From: Paracoccus lichenicola
Lineage (GTDB): Bacteria; Pseudomonadota; Alphaproteobacteria; Rhodobacterales; Rhodobacteraceae
DNA length: 64,000 bases
NCBI RefSeq assembly: GCF_009708075.1
Contig: NZ_WMBT01000002.1
Span: 1 to 64,000 of the forward strand
Direction: 5' to 3'
In this document: one piece after another, positions 1-7,919 of the stretch
Numbering within the stretch: the stretch's first letter is position 1
Layout: each line of letters opens with the position of its first letter
Notes under the pieces: generated by a model
Seen by the model: the letters and a program-made list of their open reading frames with translations, nothing else
Told to the model about the DNA's origin: nothing
Databases searched by the model: none
Made by a program: the position numbers and the translations under genes

Positions 1-190
1 AAGCCAGGTTCCTCGAACTGCAAAAAGCCAGCAAATCATGGCTTGTCGCATCTCGAAATAGAACCCACCCAAGGGCAATGCATCCTTTAAATAATCTGTA
101 TTATGGAACATATGCGGGTCCGACCATTGCCGCACTTGTTCCGGCCCGCATCATTTTCCAGACTGACCTTGCCGCGACAAGGAGAACTTC
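1..190. other. Leader region without a gene, relatively AT-rich
   Basis: No convincing coding sequence is visible on either strand. The stretch around 80-120 is clearly poorer in GC than the rest of the window and contains a short dyad at 91-104 (ATAAT, four bases, ATTAT). The dyad could be part of a promoter or operator for the downstream thioredoxin-like gene. A strong ribosome binding site (AAGGAG, about 179-184) lies six bases before the ATG at 191. Whatever gene lies upstream of position 1 cannot be seen. Confidence 0.4.
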
Positions 191-745
191 ATGGCTGTCT
201 CACCGCCTGTCTGCGATTTCGGCACACCCTTGCATGATTTCCATCTGCCGGGAACCGACGGACGTTTCCACAGCTTGGAAGATGCACGAGGCCCGCGCGG
301 CACGCTGGTCATGTTCATCTGCAACCATTGCCCTTATGTCCAGTCGATCATCGACAGGATCGTGCGCGATGCCAGGCAGATGCAGGCCGCCGGGATCGGC
401 GTCGTGGCGATTTCCGCCAATGATGCGGACCAGTATCCGCAGGACGGTCCCGGCCCCATGAAGACCTTCGCCGATCGTCATGCATTCAGCTTTCCCTATC
501 TTCATGACGAAACGCAGCAGGTCGCGCGCACCTTCGGCGCCGAATGCACGCCCGATTTCTTCGGCTACAACGCTGCCGGAGAGCTGCAGTATCGCGGACG
601 TTTCGATTCCTCGGCCCGAACTGCCGGACCTGCGGATGCGCGGCGCGAACTGCTCGAGGCGATGCTGCAGATCGCCGAAACCGGCAAGGGACCTCGGCAC
701 CAGGTTCCATCAATGGGATGTTCGATCAAATGGAAAGCCGCATGA
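191..745 (+). CDS. Thioredoxin-family (AhpC/TSA-like redoxin) protein
   Basis: This 184-residue protein has a thioredoxin fold of the peroxiredoxin-like AhpC/TSA/redoxin type. A redox CxxC motif (C44-N-H-C47) sits after the first beta strand, and FHLPGTDGRFHSL near residue 17 is typical of the family N-terminus. No signal peptide is seen, so it should act in the cytoplasm as a thiol oxidoreductase or peroxidase-like protein; its substrate is unknown. The ATG is chosen for the AAGGAG ribosome binding site six bases upstream. Its stop overlaps the start of gph (ATGA), so the two are probably translated together. Confidence 0.85.
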   Translation: MAVSPPVCDFGTPLHDFHLPGTDGRFHSLEDARGPRGTLVMFICNHCPYVQSIIDRIVRDARQMQAAGIGVVAISANDADQYPQDGPGPMKTFADRHAFSFPYLHDETQQVARTFGAECTPDFFGYNAAGELQYRGRFDSSARTAGPADARRELLEAMLQIAETGKGPRHQVPSMGCSIKWKAA

Positions 746-1422
746 ACGTCTGCCTTTCGCCCTGTCCCATCGTCTTCGACCTTGACGGAACGCTGATCGA
801 CAGCGCCCCCGACATCCATGCCTGCGTCAACACGGTGCTGGGGCAGCACCAGACGCCTCTGCTGACGCTGGATCAGGTCCGCAGCTTCATCGGCGGCGGC
901 GTGGATGTGCTGTGGCAAAAGGTCATCGCCGCGCGGGAACTGCCCGACGACAGGAAGCCCGATTACATCGAAGCCTTCATGCTGTGCTACCAGAATGCCA
1001 CGCAGATGACCCGGCTGTTCCCCGGCGTGACCGAAACCCTGGAACTGCTGGCGGCCCGAGGGCACCCCTTGGGGATCTGCACGAACAAGCCGCACGCGGT
1101 CACCAGGATCATCCTGGAGCATTTCGGAATCGCCCGCTTGTTCGGCTGCGTCATCGGCGGCGATTCGGTTCCTGAACGCAAGCCTCATCCCGCGCCCCTG
1201 CGGGCGGCCTTGGCCGAACTTGGGGCCGATCCGCAGCGTCCCAAGGCCTTCTATGTCGGTGACAGCGAATTCGACGCGGCCTGCGCGGGGGCGGTGCCGG
1301 TGCCGTTCCTGATCTTCACCCAAGGTTATCGCCAGGCGCCCTTGTCCGATCTGCCGCACCTGGCCTCCTTCGACCATTTCGCGGACCTGCCTGCCCTTGT
1401 CGAATTGCAGGCCGCAGCGTGA
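742..1422 (+). CDS. gph: Phosphoglycolate phosphatase, HAD superfamily
   Basis: HAD-type hydrolase of 226 residues, expected to dephosphorylate 2-phosphoglycolate to glycolate. Motif I is FDLDGTLID with the nucleophile D13 and acid/base D15. Motif II is the ICTNKP segment, and motif III/IV falls in YVGDSEFD. The alpha-helical cap carries the SFIGGGV sequence characteristic of Gph. The reading frame is open further upstream, but the ATG at 742, overlapping the preceding stop as ATGA, gives the normal family length. Its stop in turn overlaps a GTG that opens a tiny frame. Paralogous HAD phosphatases with other sugar-phosphate substrates cannot be fully excluded. Confidence 0.88.
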   Translation: MNVCLSPCPIVFDLDGTLIDSAPDIHACVNTVLGQHQTPLLTLDQVRSFIGGGVDVLWQKVIAARELPDDRKPDYIEAFMLCYQNATQMTRLFPGVTETLELLAARGHPLGICTNKPHAVTRIILEHFGIARLFGCVIGGDSVPERKPHPAPLRAALAELGADPQRPKAFYVGDSEFDAACAGAVPVPFLIFTQGYRQAPLSDLPHLASFDHFADLPALVELQAAA

Positions 1423-1526
1423 TCAAGGCGCTGATCCGGACGGCATCCCGGGCCTGGTTGCGGGTGCTGCCCGACCTGATGGCCCCCCTGCCCGATCCGC
1501 TGGCGGCCATCCTTGCGCGCGCTTGA
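1419..1526 (+). CDS. Possible 35-residue small protein after gph
   Basis: A GTG overlapping the gph stop (GTGA) opens a 35-codon frame ending in TGA. The product would be basic and amphipathic, with a leucine/alanine/proline-rich C-terminus. I do not recognise the family. The only support is the translationally coupled start and the coding-like codon choice; chance is a real alternative at this length. Confidence 0.25.
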   Translation: MIKALIRTASRAWLRVLPDLMAPLPDPLAAILARA

Positions 1527-1580
1527 CATTCCCCACCGCTTCGCCCCAATCGGGAGGTTGTCGTCACCAAAGGGCTTGTC

Positions 1581-2006
1581 ATGGACCTGCGCCAGCTTAC
1601 GCCGAACCTTGCCGTCGCGCCACAGATCGCCATCGAGGATGTGGCCCTGCTGGCGGCTTCGGGCTTCAAGACGCTGATCAACAACCGCCCCGATGACGAA
1701 GCGGGCGCCGTTGACCACCAGCTGATGGCCAAGGCGGCGGCGGATGCGGGGATGGGCTATCACTACCTGCCGTTCACACCGGGCCAGATCACCCCTGACC
1801 TGATCCAGGGCTTTGCCGCCGCGCTGGAAGGGGAAAAGCCCGCCCTCGCCTATTGCCGGTCGGGCAACCGCTCCACCGTCCTTTGGGCGCTGAGCCAGGC
1901 CGGCAAGCAGTCCGAGGACGAGCTTCTGTCCACCGCCGCCGATGCAGGCTATGACCTGTCCGGGATCGTGCCGCTGATGCGGTCGCTGGCGGGCGGCAAC
2001 CGCTAG
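1581..2006 (+). CDS. TIGR01244-family phosphatase/sulfurtransferase (DUF442)
   Basis: This 141-residue protein matches the TIGR01244/DUF442 family (beta-lactamase-hydrolase-like domain), which resembles dual-specificity phosphatases and rhodaneses. The N-terminal half carries the LINNRPD motif near residue 32. The active-site loop is CRSGNRS at 92-98, with C92 as the expected nucleophile. In other bacteria such domains accompany sulfide oxidation proteins (Blh fusions), but no such partner is adjacent here. The physiological substrate is not known. The gene converges on the ArsC-like gene with a 4 bp overlap at the stop codons. Confidence 0.82.
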   Translation: MDLRQLTPNLAVAPQIAIEDVALLAASGFKTLINNRPDDEAGAVDHQLMAKAAADAGMGYHYLPFTPGQITPDLIQGFAAALEGEKPALAYCRSGNRSTVLWALSQAGKQSEDELLSTAADAGYDLSGIVPLMRSLAGGNR

Positions 2007-2347
2007 GCGGGAACGCCCAGGGCGCGCTTCACGTTCGCGGTCCAGCCCAGCAGGCGCAACTCGCCCGCCACGATGGCCGGGCGCTTCATGACGCTGGGCT
2101 TGGCCCCCATCATCACGACCGGATCGGCGGCGCGCTCGTCTTCGGACATCGCGCGCCATGTCAGGCTGGCGCGGTTGACGATCTTGTCGCCGAAATCGCT
2201 TGCCAGGGCCGCGCGTTCCTCATCGGTCAGCGGCTGCTTCTGGACATCGCGGAACGCGACCGTCCAGCCGTGGCTTTCCAGATTGGCCTGCGCCTTCTGG
2301 CAGGTCGAACAATGCGCAAGCCCGTAAAGGGTCAGGGTCCCGCCCAT
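2003..2347 (-). CDS. ArsC/Spx-family thiol protein
   Basis: This 114-residue protein is of the ArsC/Spx/YffB type, a thioredoxin-like fold. It begins with a short beta strand and carries C13-S-T-C16; C13 corresponds to the arsenate reductase nucleophile. The SVMKRPAIV segment near the C-terminus is the usual RPI/RP motif region. No arsenic-resistance genes are nearby, so a YffB-like reductase is more likely than arsenate detoxification. Its ATG overlaps the stop of a 24-codon lipoprotein frame (TGATG), suggesting one transcript. Confidence 0.8.
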   Translation of the reverse strand: MGGTLTLYGLAHCSTCQKAQANLESHGWTVAFRDVQKQPLTDEERAALASDFGDKIVNRASLTWRAMSEDERAADPVVMMGAKPSVMKRPAIVAGELRLLGWTANVKRALGVPA

Positions 2348-2421
2348 CAGACGAAGGGCACCAGCGGCACGCCGCAGGCGGACAGCGTCAGAAGGGCGGC
2401 AAGGGCAAGAAGCAGTTTCAC
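2347..2421 (-). CDS. Very small lipoprotein (24 residues)
   Basis: A GTG at 2421 opens a 24-codon frame: positive N-terminus, leucine/alanine-rich hydrophobic core, then the lipobox LSAC, then only eight residues (GVPLVPFV). It is a complete signal peptide plus lipobox with almost no mature chain. Small lipoproteins of this shape are, as I recall, common in Rhodobacterales and usually unannotated. The stop overlaps the ATG of the ArsC-like gene (TGATG). Function is unknown; it may be a membrane-anchored micro-lipoprotein or a leader for coupling. Confidence 0.5.
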   Translation of the reverse strand: MKLLLALAALLTLSACGVPLVPFV

Positions 2422-2480
2422 GGCAGATCCATTGGTCAGGAGTTTACCATCTTATCCGCACCCTGCCCTGCGCCTTCAAG

Positions 2481-3788
2481 TCACAAATCGCCCGCAGGCC
2501 CATGCTTGTGCAGGCTGCGGCGGACCTGCCGCATCGCCCACCACACGACCAGCACCGCCACGGGCGTCAGGCCCGCGATCAGATAGGCCTTGTCCACGTG
2601 CAGCTTGGCCGCGACCGGATACAGCGCATAGGACAGCAGCCCCACGACGTAATAGCTGATGGCCACGACCGACAGCCCCTCGACCGTGTGCTGCAGGCGC
2701 AGTTGCAGGTCGGCGCGGCGGTCCATGCGCTCCAGCAGCAACTGGTTCTGGGCCGAGCGTTCGACATCGACCCGGGTGCGCAGCAATTCGCCCGCCCGCG
2801 CGGCGCGTTCCAGCATCGTCTTCAGCCGCGTCTCGGCCGAGGCTGCCGTGCGCATCGCCGGCTGATAACGGCGGCGCATGAATTCCGTCAGCATCTGGCG
2901 GTCCCGAAAGCGGCTTTCGCGCAGGGCGGTGATGCGGTCCATCACGATGGCCTCGTATGCCTTGGTCGCGCCGAAGCGGAAGGAATGCTGGACCGCCTGC
3001 GCCTCGAGTTCGGCCGATACCGCCAGCAACTCATGCAGGACGGTTTCAGCCGGGCGGTCCTCGTCCGTCATGCCCTCGACGATGGCGGACAGGCGCGGCT
3101 CAAGCTCGTTCAGGCGGTTGCCAAGGTTGCGGGTCCGGCCAAGGCCCAGCATGGACATCGCGCGATAGGTTTCCAACTCGACCAGACGATGAACGACGCG
3201 GCCAATGCGGCCTTCGCCCACGCCGGGCCGCACGAACAGCGCGAACCGCATCCAGCCGTCCGCGTCGATCCTGAAATCGCCCGCGATCAGGGCCGCTTCC
3301 TCCAGCACCCAGACGGCAGTCAGGCTGTCGCGGGCAAACCAGGTGCCGATGCGGTCCAGCGCCTCGGCAGGATCCTCGGGCAGCAACTCGATCTGCACCA
3401 TGACGGCAGCCACGCGCTTGCCGGGCGCGGCCTGCTGCCAGTCCTGCGGAAAGATGGCGGCGGCGCTCGGGTCAAAGGGCCGGATCGGCAGGCCCGGCGT
3501 CAGCGCCATGTAGGTCACGAATTCCGTATGGCTTTCCCATTTCAGGTCATGGCGGCCCAGCTTGCCCTGGTAATGGCTTTGGCTGGGATCGGGGCGCGGC
3601 CCGCCATGCCGGCTGGTCAGCTGCGTCAGATGCGCCAGATCCGCGCCCCGGTCGCGGTTGGCCGCGTCGCGCGGCTCCTTGAAGGCGACGAAGACGCAGG
3701 TGGCCGGGGCGGACAGGCGGGGCGAGGGCCGGGCGTGCAGTTCGTTGACAAGATCGTATCGCAACGGATGTTCAAGTTCCGGCCCCAC
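2481..3788 (-). CDS. DUF3422-family membrane protein
   Basis: This 435-residue protein matches DUF3422. A long soluble N-terminal part starts with the conserved YDLVNELHARP stretch, followed by helical, coiled-coil-like sequence (about 230-360). Two adjacent transmembrane helices lie near the C-terminus (about 370-390 and 400-420), ending in a short basic cytoplasmic tail. The arrangement resembles a membrane-anchored sensor or scaffold, but no function is established for the family that I can name. It stands alone, separated from the transhydrogenase operon by a terminator-like hairpin. Confidence 0.85.
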   Translation of the reverse strand: MGPELEHPLRYDLVNELHARPSPRLSAPATCVFVAFKEPRDAANRDRGADLAHLTQLTSRHGGPRPDPSQSHYQGKLGRHDLKWESHTEFVTYMALTPGLPIRPFDPSAAAIFPQDWQQAAPGKRVAAVMVQIELLPEDPAEALDRIGTWFARDSLTAVWVLEEAALIAGDFRIDADGWMRFALFVRPGVGEGRIGRVVHRLVELETYRAMSMLGLGRTRNLGNRLNELEPRLSAIVEGMTDEDRPAETVLHELLAVSAELEAQAVQHSFRFGATKAYEAIVMDRITALRESRFRDRQMLTEFMRRRYQPAMRTAASAETRLKTMLERAARAGELLRTRVDVERSAQNQLLLERMDRRADLQLRLQHTVEGLSVVAISYYVVGLLSYALYPVAAKLHVDKAYLIAGLTPVAVLVVWWAMRQVRRSLHKHGPAGDL

Positions 3789-3838
3789 GGCGTTCTTCCC
3801 TTCATGGCCGGGTCGAACCGGCGTGCCCGATGCGGAAA

Positions 3839-3860
3839 GGGGCGCGATTGCCCGCGCCCC
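3839..3860 (-). terminator. Probable terminator after pntAB
   Basis: Read on the minus strand, GGGGCGCG, a six-base loop and CGCGCCCC form a perfect 8 bp stem followed by a short TTT. It lies 22 bases past the pntB stop and before the start of the DUF3422 gene. The uridine run is short, so termination may be partial. Confidence 0.5.
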
Positions 3861-3882
3861 GTGCCCTTGTTCCGCTGGCCGA

Positions 3883-5325
3883 TCACTCGATCATCGGCAG
3901 CAGCTTGTTCAGGCTGTCCTTGGCATCGCCATAGAACATGCGGGTGTTTTCCTTGAAGAACAGCGGGTTCTCGATCCCGGAATAGCCGGTGCCCTGGCCG
4001 CGTTTGGACACGAACACCTGCTTGGCCTTCCAGACTTCCAGCACCGGCATCCCGGCGATGGGGCTGTTCGGATCGTCCTGCGCCGCCGGGTTCACGATGT
4101 CGTTCGAGCCGATCACGATCACCACGTCGGTATTCGGGAAATCCTCGTTGATCTCGTCCATCTCCAGCACGATGTCATAGGGCACCTTCGCCTCGGCCAG
4201 CAGCACGTTCATGTGGCCCGGCAGACGCCCCGCGACCGGGTGGATGGCAAAGCGCACCGTCTTGCCCGCCGCGCGCAGCTTGCGGGTCAGCTCGCTGACC
4301 GCGCCCTGCGCCTGCGCCACCGCCATGCCGTATCCCGGCACGATGATCACGCTGTCGGCGTCGTTCAGCGCCGCCGCCACGCCCTCGGCGTCGATGGCGA
4401 TCTGTTCGCCGGTGATTTCCGCCGCCGGTCCCGTCTCGCCGCCGAAGCCGCCCAGGATCACGCTGACGAAGTTGCGGTTCATCGCCTTGCACATGATGTA
4501 GGACAGGATCGCACCGCTTGAGCCGACCAAGGCACCCACCACGATCAGCAGGTCGTTGCCCAGGGTAAAGCCGATGGCCGCCGCCGCCCAGCCGGAATAG
4601 CTGTTCAGCATCGACACGACGACCGGCATGTCGGCCCCGCCGATGCCCATGATCAGGTGATAGCCGATAAAGAAGGCCAGCAGCGTGATCAGGATCAGCC
4701 AGAAGATCGCCGGGCCGACCCCGGTGAAGTAGAGGATGCCCAGCAGCACCGACAGCGCCAGCGCGCCCGCGTTCAGCATGTGTCCGCCCGGCAGCTTCTT
4801 CGGCTTGCCGTCCACGCGGCCCGCCAGCTTGCCGAAGGCCACGACCGATCCGGTAAAGGTCACGGCGCCGATGAAGATGCCCAGGAAGACCTCGATCTTC
4901 AGCATGGCGATCTCGGCGGGGGTCTTGTGGGCCAGCACGGCGGCAAAGCCGTGAAAGACCTGCACGCCGCCCTCGGCCTTGGCGCGCAGCACGCGGGCCA
5001 GTTCGATCTGGGCGTTGAAGCCCACGAAGACCGCGGCCAGGCCCACCAGCGAATGCATGGCGGCGACAAGCTGCGGCATTTCCGTCATCTGCACGCGCTG
5101 CGCCACGACCCAGCCGATGGCCCCGCCGATGGCGATCATGACCAGCGACAGCAGCCAGTTGCCCGCCCCCGGCCCGAACAGCGTCGCCAGGACGGCCAAG
5201 GCCATGCCGACGATCCCGTACCAGATCGCGCGCTTGGCGCTTTCCTGTCCCGACAATCCCCCCAGCGAGAGGATGAACAGCACGGCTGCGACCACATAGG
5301 CCGCGGTGGTGAATCCGTATTCCAT
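3883..5325 (-). CDS. pntB: NAD(P) transhydrogenase subunit beta
   Basis: The beta subunit (480 residues) of the proton-translocating transhydrogenase, which uses the proton gradient to drive hydride transfer from NADH to NADP+. The N-terminal two thirds is a bundle of membrane helices (domain II); the C-terminal ~180 residues form the NADP(H)-binding domain III, with the [10 protein letters not shown] loop and the [12 protein letters not shown] motif. The frame is open upstream, but the ATG giving [10 protein letters not shown] is the family start, 10 bp after the pntA stop. It works with PntA to supply NADPH for biosynthesis and redox defence. Confidence 0.95.
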   Translation of the reverse strand: MEYGFTTAAYVVAAVLFILSLGGLSGQESAKRAIWYGIVGMALAVLATLFGPGAGNWLLSLVMIAIGGAIGWVVAQRVQMTEMPQLVAAMHSLVGLAAVFVGFNAQIELARVLRAKAEGGVQVFHGFAAVLAHKTPAEIAMLKIEVFLGIFIGAVTFTGSVVAFGKLAGRVDGKPKKLPGGHMLNAGALALSVLLGILYFTGVGPAIFWLILITLLAFFIGYHLIMGIGGADMPVVVSMLNSYSGWAAAAIGFTLGNDLLIVVGALVGSSGAILSYIMCKAMNRNFVSVILGGFGGETGPAAEITGEQIAIDAEGVAAALNDADSVIIVPGYGMAVAQAQGAVSELTRKLRAAGKTVRFAIHPVAGRLPGHMNVLLAEAKVPYDIVLEMDEINEDFPNTDVVIVIGSNDIVNPAAQDDPNSPIAGMPVLEVWKAKQVFVSKRGQGTGYSGIENPLFFKENTRMFYGDAKDSLNKLLPMIE

Positions 5326-5335
5326 TGCTGTCCCC

Positions 5336-6907
5336 TTACGACTTCTGGAACATGGCAAGCATCCGGCGCGTGACCATGAAGCCGCCGAAGATGTTGACGC
5401 CCGCCATCAGCACGGCCAGCGCGCCCAGCAGGACGACCCACCAGCTGCCCGACCCGATCTGCATCAGCGCGCCCAGGATGATGATGGAACTGATCGCGTT
5501 GGTGATCGCCATCAGCGGCGTGTGCAGCGAATGGGCGACGTTCCAGATCACGCGGAAGCCGATGAAGCAGGCCAGCACGAAGACGATGAAGTGCTGCATG
5601 AAGCTGAAGGGCGCAACCAGACCGATCAGCAGCAGGACAACCGCGCCCACCGCCAGCAACCCGACTTGCCGGCGTGTTTCGCCCTTGAAGGCCAGGGCCT
5701 CGGCGGCGCGGCGTTCTTCCACCGTCAGGGCCTTGGGCTTTTCCTTGGGCTTCTGCGCCGCGATGGCCGCGATCTTGGGCGGCGGCGGCGGCCAGGTCAC
5801 GTCGTGATCGCGCGTGACGGTCGCGCCCCGGATCACGTCGTCTTCCATGTTGTGCTGGATCACGCCGTCCTTCCTGGGCGTCAGGTCGGACAGGAAATGG
5901 CGGACGTTGTTGCCGTAAAGCTCGGACGCCTGGGCACCCATGCGCGACGGAAAGTCGGTATAGCCGATGATCGTCACGCCGTTTTCGGTCACATGGCGTT
6001 CGTCGGGAATGGTCAGGTCGCAGTTGCCGCCGCGTTCGGCGGCCAGGTCCACGATCACGCTGCCGGGCTTCATCGCCTCGACCATGTCGCGGGTCCACAG
6101 CTTGGGTGCATCGCGGCCGGGGATCAGCGCGGTGGTGATCACCACGTCCATCTGCGGCGCAAGCTCGCGGAACTTGGCAAGCTGCTTTTCGCGGAACTCG
6201 GGGCTTGAGGGCGCGGCATAGCCGCCCGTCGCGGCGCCGTCCTGCGCCTCGGCGAAGTCGAGATAGACGAACTCGGCCCCCATCGACTCGATCTGCTCGG
6301 CCACCTCGGGGCGCACGTCGAAGGCATAGACCTGCGCGCCCAGGGACACCGCCGTGCCGATGGCGGCAAGGCCAGCAACGCCCGCGCCCACGACCAGCAC
6401 CTTGGCCGGCGGCACCTTGCCCGCCGCCGTCACTTGGCCCGTGAAGAAGCGGCCGAAGTTGTTCGCGGCCTCGATCACCGCGCGATAGCCCGCGATGTTG
6501 GCCATCGACGACAACGCGTCCATCTTTTGCGCGCGGCTGATGCGCGGCACCATGTCCATGGCGATGGCGGTGATGCCCTGTTCCTTGGCAAGGGCCAGCA
6601 TCTCGGCATTCTGGGCGGGATAGAAGAAGCTGATCAGCGTCTGCCCCGGCTGCATCTGCCGGATCTCGCCCTCGGCAGGCTGGCGCACCTTGGCCACCAC
6701 ATCCACCGACCGGATCAACTCGGCCGCCGTCGGCACCACCGTCACGCCGGCGGCGCGATAGCTGTCGTCCGAAAACCCGGCCCGCGCCCCCGCGCCGCTT
6801 TCGACAAAGACCTCGTGCCCCAGTTTCGTCAGGTGCCCGGCAGAGGATGGCGTGATCGCAACCCGTGCCTCACCCTCGAAACTTTCCTTCAACGCGCCAA
6901 TCTTCAT
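5336..6907 (-). CDS. pntA: NAD(P) transhydrogenase subunit alpha
   Basis: Single-chain alpha subunit of 523 residues. It contains the NAD(H)-binding domain I (alanine-dehydrogenase-like, starting [10 protein letters not shown], with the Rossmann [10 protein letters not shown] motif around 180) and, after a linker rich in proline and lysine, membrane helices of domain II near the C-terminus. Some alphaproteobacteria split this subunit in two; here it is fused, as in Escherichia coli. The open frame extends more than 500 bases upstream, but the ATG at 6907 matches the family N-terminus. It is the first gene of pntAB. Confidence 0.95.
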   Translation of the reverse strand: MKIGALKESFEGEARVAITPSSAGHLTKLGHEVFVESGAGARAGFSDDSYRAAGVTVVPTAAELIRSVDVVAKVRQPAEGEIRQMQPGQTLISFFYPAQNAEMLALAKEQGITAIAMDMVPRISRAQKMDALSSMANIAGYRAVIEAANNFGRFFTGQVTAAGKVPPAKVLVVGAGVAGLAAIGTAVSLGAQVYAFDVRPEVAEQIESMGAEFVYLDFAEAQDGAATGGYAAPSSPEFREKQLAKFRELAPQMDVVITTALIPGRDAPKLWTRDMVEAMKPGSVIVDLAAERGGNCDLTIPDERHVTENGVTIIGYTDFPSRMGAQASELYGNNVRHFLSDLTPRKDGVIQHNMEDDVIRGATVTRDHDVTWPPPPPKIAAIAAQKPKEKPKALTVEERRAAEALAFKGETRRQVGLLAVGAVVLLLIGLVAPFSFMQHFIVFVLACFIGFRVIWNVAHSLHTPLMAITNAISSIIILGALMQIGSGSWWVVLLGALAVLMAGVNIFGGFMVTRRMLAMFQKS

Positions 6908-6948
6908 GGCTGTGTTGTCCCCCCGCTCGTTCCGTTTCGGTTGGGTGA

Positions 6949-6978
6949 CAGATAGCACCGCGAAAGATTTGTTCACAA
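6949..6978 (-). promoter_or_regulatory. Candidate promoter for pntAB
   Basis: On the minus strand TTGTGA and TATCTG are separated by 18 bases, about 42 bases upstream of the pntA ATG. The match to a housekeeping promoter is moderate and the call is by eye. Confidence 0.3.
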
Positions 6979-7027
6979 GTCTGCGAATTGACCTTGCGGG
7001 ACGAATGTCTGGGGCGCGCGACGCGAC

Positions 7028-7061
7028 AAAAGAAAACGCCCGAGGGATGACCCCCCGGGCG
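7028..7061 (-). terminator. Rho-independent terminator of the alanine-rich protein gene
   Basis: On the minus strand GCCCGGGGG, a short loop and CCCTCGGGC form a stem followed by GTTTTCTTTT. It lies about 25 bases past the stop of the gene ending at 7086. This is one of the clearest intrinsic terminators in the window. Confidence 0.75.
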
Positions 7062-7085
7062 GAAGACGCAAGGCCTGTGTCTGCC

Positions 7086-7727
7086 TCAGTTCGCCGGAGC
7101 GGGCGTGGCAGGTGCCGGAGTGGCAGGCGCCGGGGTGACAGGGGCCGGAGTCGTGGTGGCTGCCGGCGCGTTATCGACGGTGACGGCGTCGTCCACGGCC
7201 TCGCCCGCATCGCTGGCCGCCTGGGCCGCGGCGTTCGCAGCATTGTCTGCAGCCTCGCTGGCGGCGTTCGCGGCGTCCTGGGTCGCGGTGCCCACGGCAT
7301 CGGCGGCATTGTCGGCAGCCGAGGCCGCGCTTTCAGCCGCATTCTCGGCCGCATCGGCGGCGTCCTGCACGGCGCCTCCGGTTGCCGCGGCGGCATTTTC
7401 GGCCGCGTTTTCGGTCGCTTCGGTGGCGCTTTCGGCGGCATCCTCGGCATCGGCTGCCGCGGCTTCGGCGTCAGCGGCGGCCTCGCTGGCCGCGCCCGTG
7501 TCGCCGCCCTCGGTGGTGGTCACGGTGGTGGTGTCGCCATCGACGGCCGCGGTGTCGTCGCCGGTGAACCGCTGCAGCACGAAATAGGCCAGCGCCAGCG
7601 CCAGAAGGACGCCGATGATCAGCGGCAGGGGCGAAGAACGACGTTCGACCGGCTCGACATAGGTTTCGTTGCGCACAAGCGGATCCACCGGCTTGGTGCG
7701 GTTCGGATCGTTCGGGTCATGGGTCAT
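7086..7727 (-). CDS. Alanine-rich single-span membrane protein
   Basis: The protein has 213 residues if it starts at the ATG at 7727. The N-terminus is short and polar (rich in Asp, Pro and Arg), followed by one transmembrane helix (about 35-53). Next comes a long, low-complexity alanine-rich region (about 70-185) with regularly spaced Asp, Glu and Asn ([17 protein letters not shown] and similar), and finally a tail of TPAPATPAP repeats. The middle resembles amphipathic LEA-like or coiled-coil sequence and should lie in the periplasm. I do not recognise a named family. It has its own terminator and appears monocistronic. Confidence 0.65.
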   Translation of the reverse strand: MTHDPNDPNRTKPVDPLVRNETYVEPVERRSSPLPLIIGVLLALALAYFVLQRFTGDDTAAVDGDTTTVTTTEGGDTGAASEAAADAEAAAADAEDAAESATEATENAAENAAAATGGAVQDAADAAENAAESAASAADNAADAVGTATQDAANAASEAADNAANAAAQAASDAGEAVDDAVTVDNAPAATTTPAPVTPAPATPAPATPAPAN

Positions 7728-7919
7728 TGCTGGCCTCCAAGTCCAAGGTTGGCAAGCCGGTTCAGTGTCGCCAAAGCTGCGGTCTTCCCACAACCCTTGC
7801 CATCGGCCAGGCTGCATAGGGTAAACCAGCCGACTTGCGACCCGGCCTTCGTGCGACTAACACATTGGACAGGATGAAGTTCCGCCCGGCGGAGCAGCTT
7901 TCTTCATGCCGAGGATGCG

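Noticed and set aside
6908..7450. N-terminal extension of pntA by about 180 residues
   Set aside because: The extra sequence is proline/arginine-rich, overlaps the terminator and the alanine-rich gene, and the proper PntA start is at 6907.
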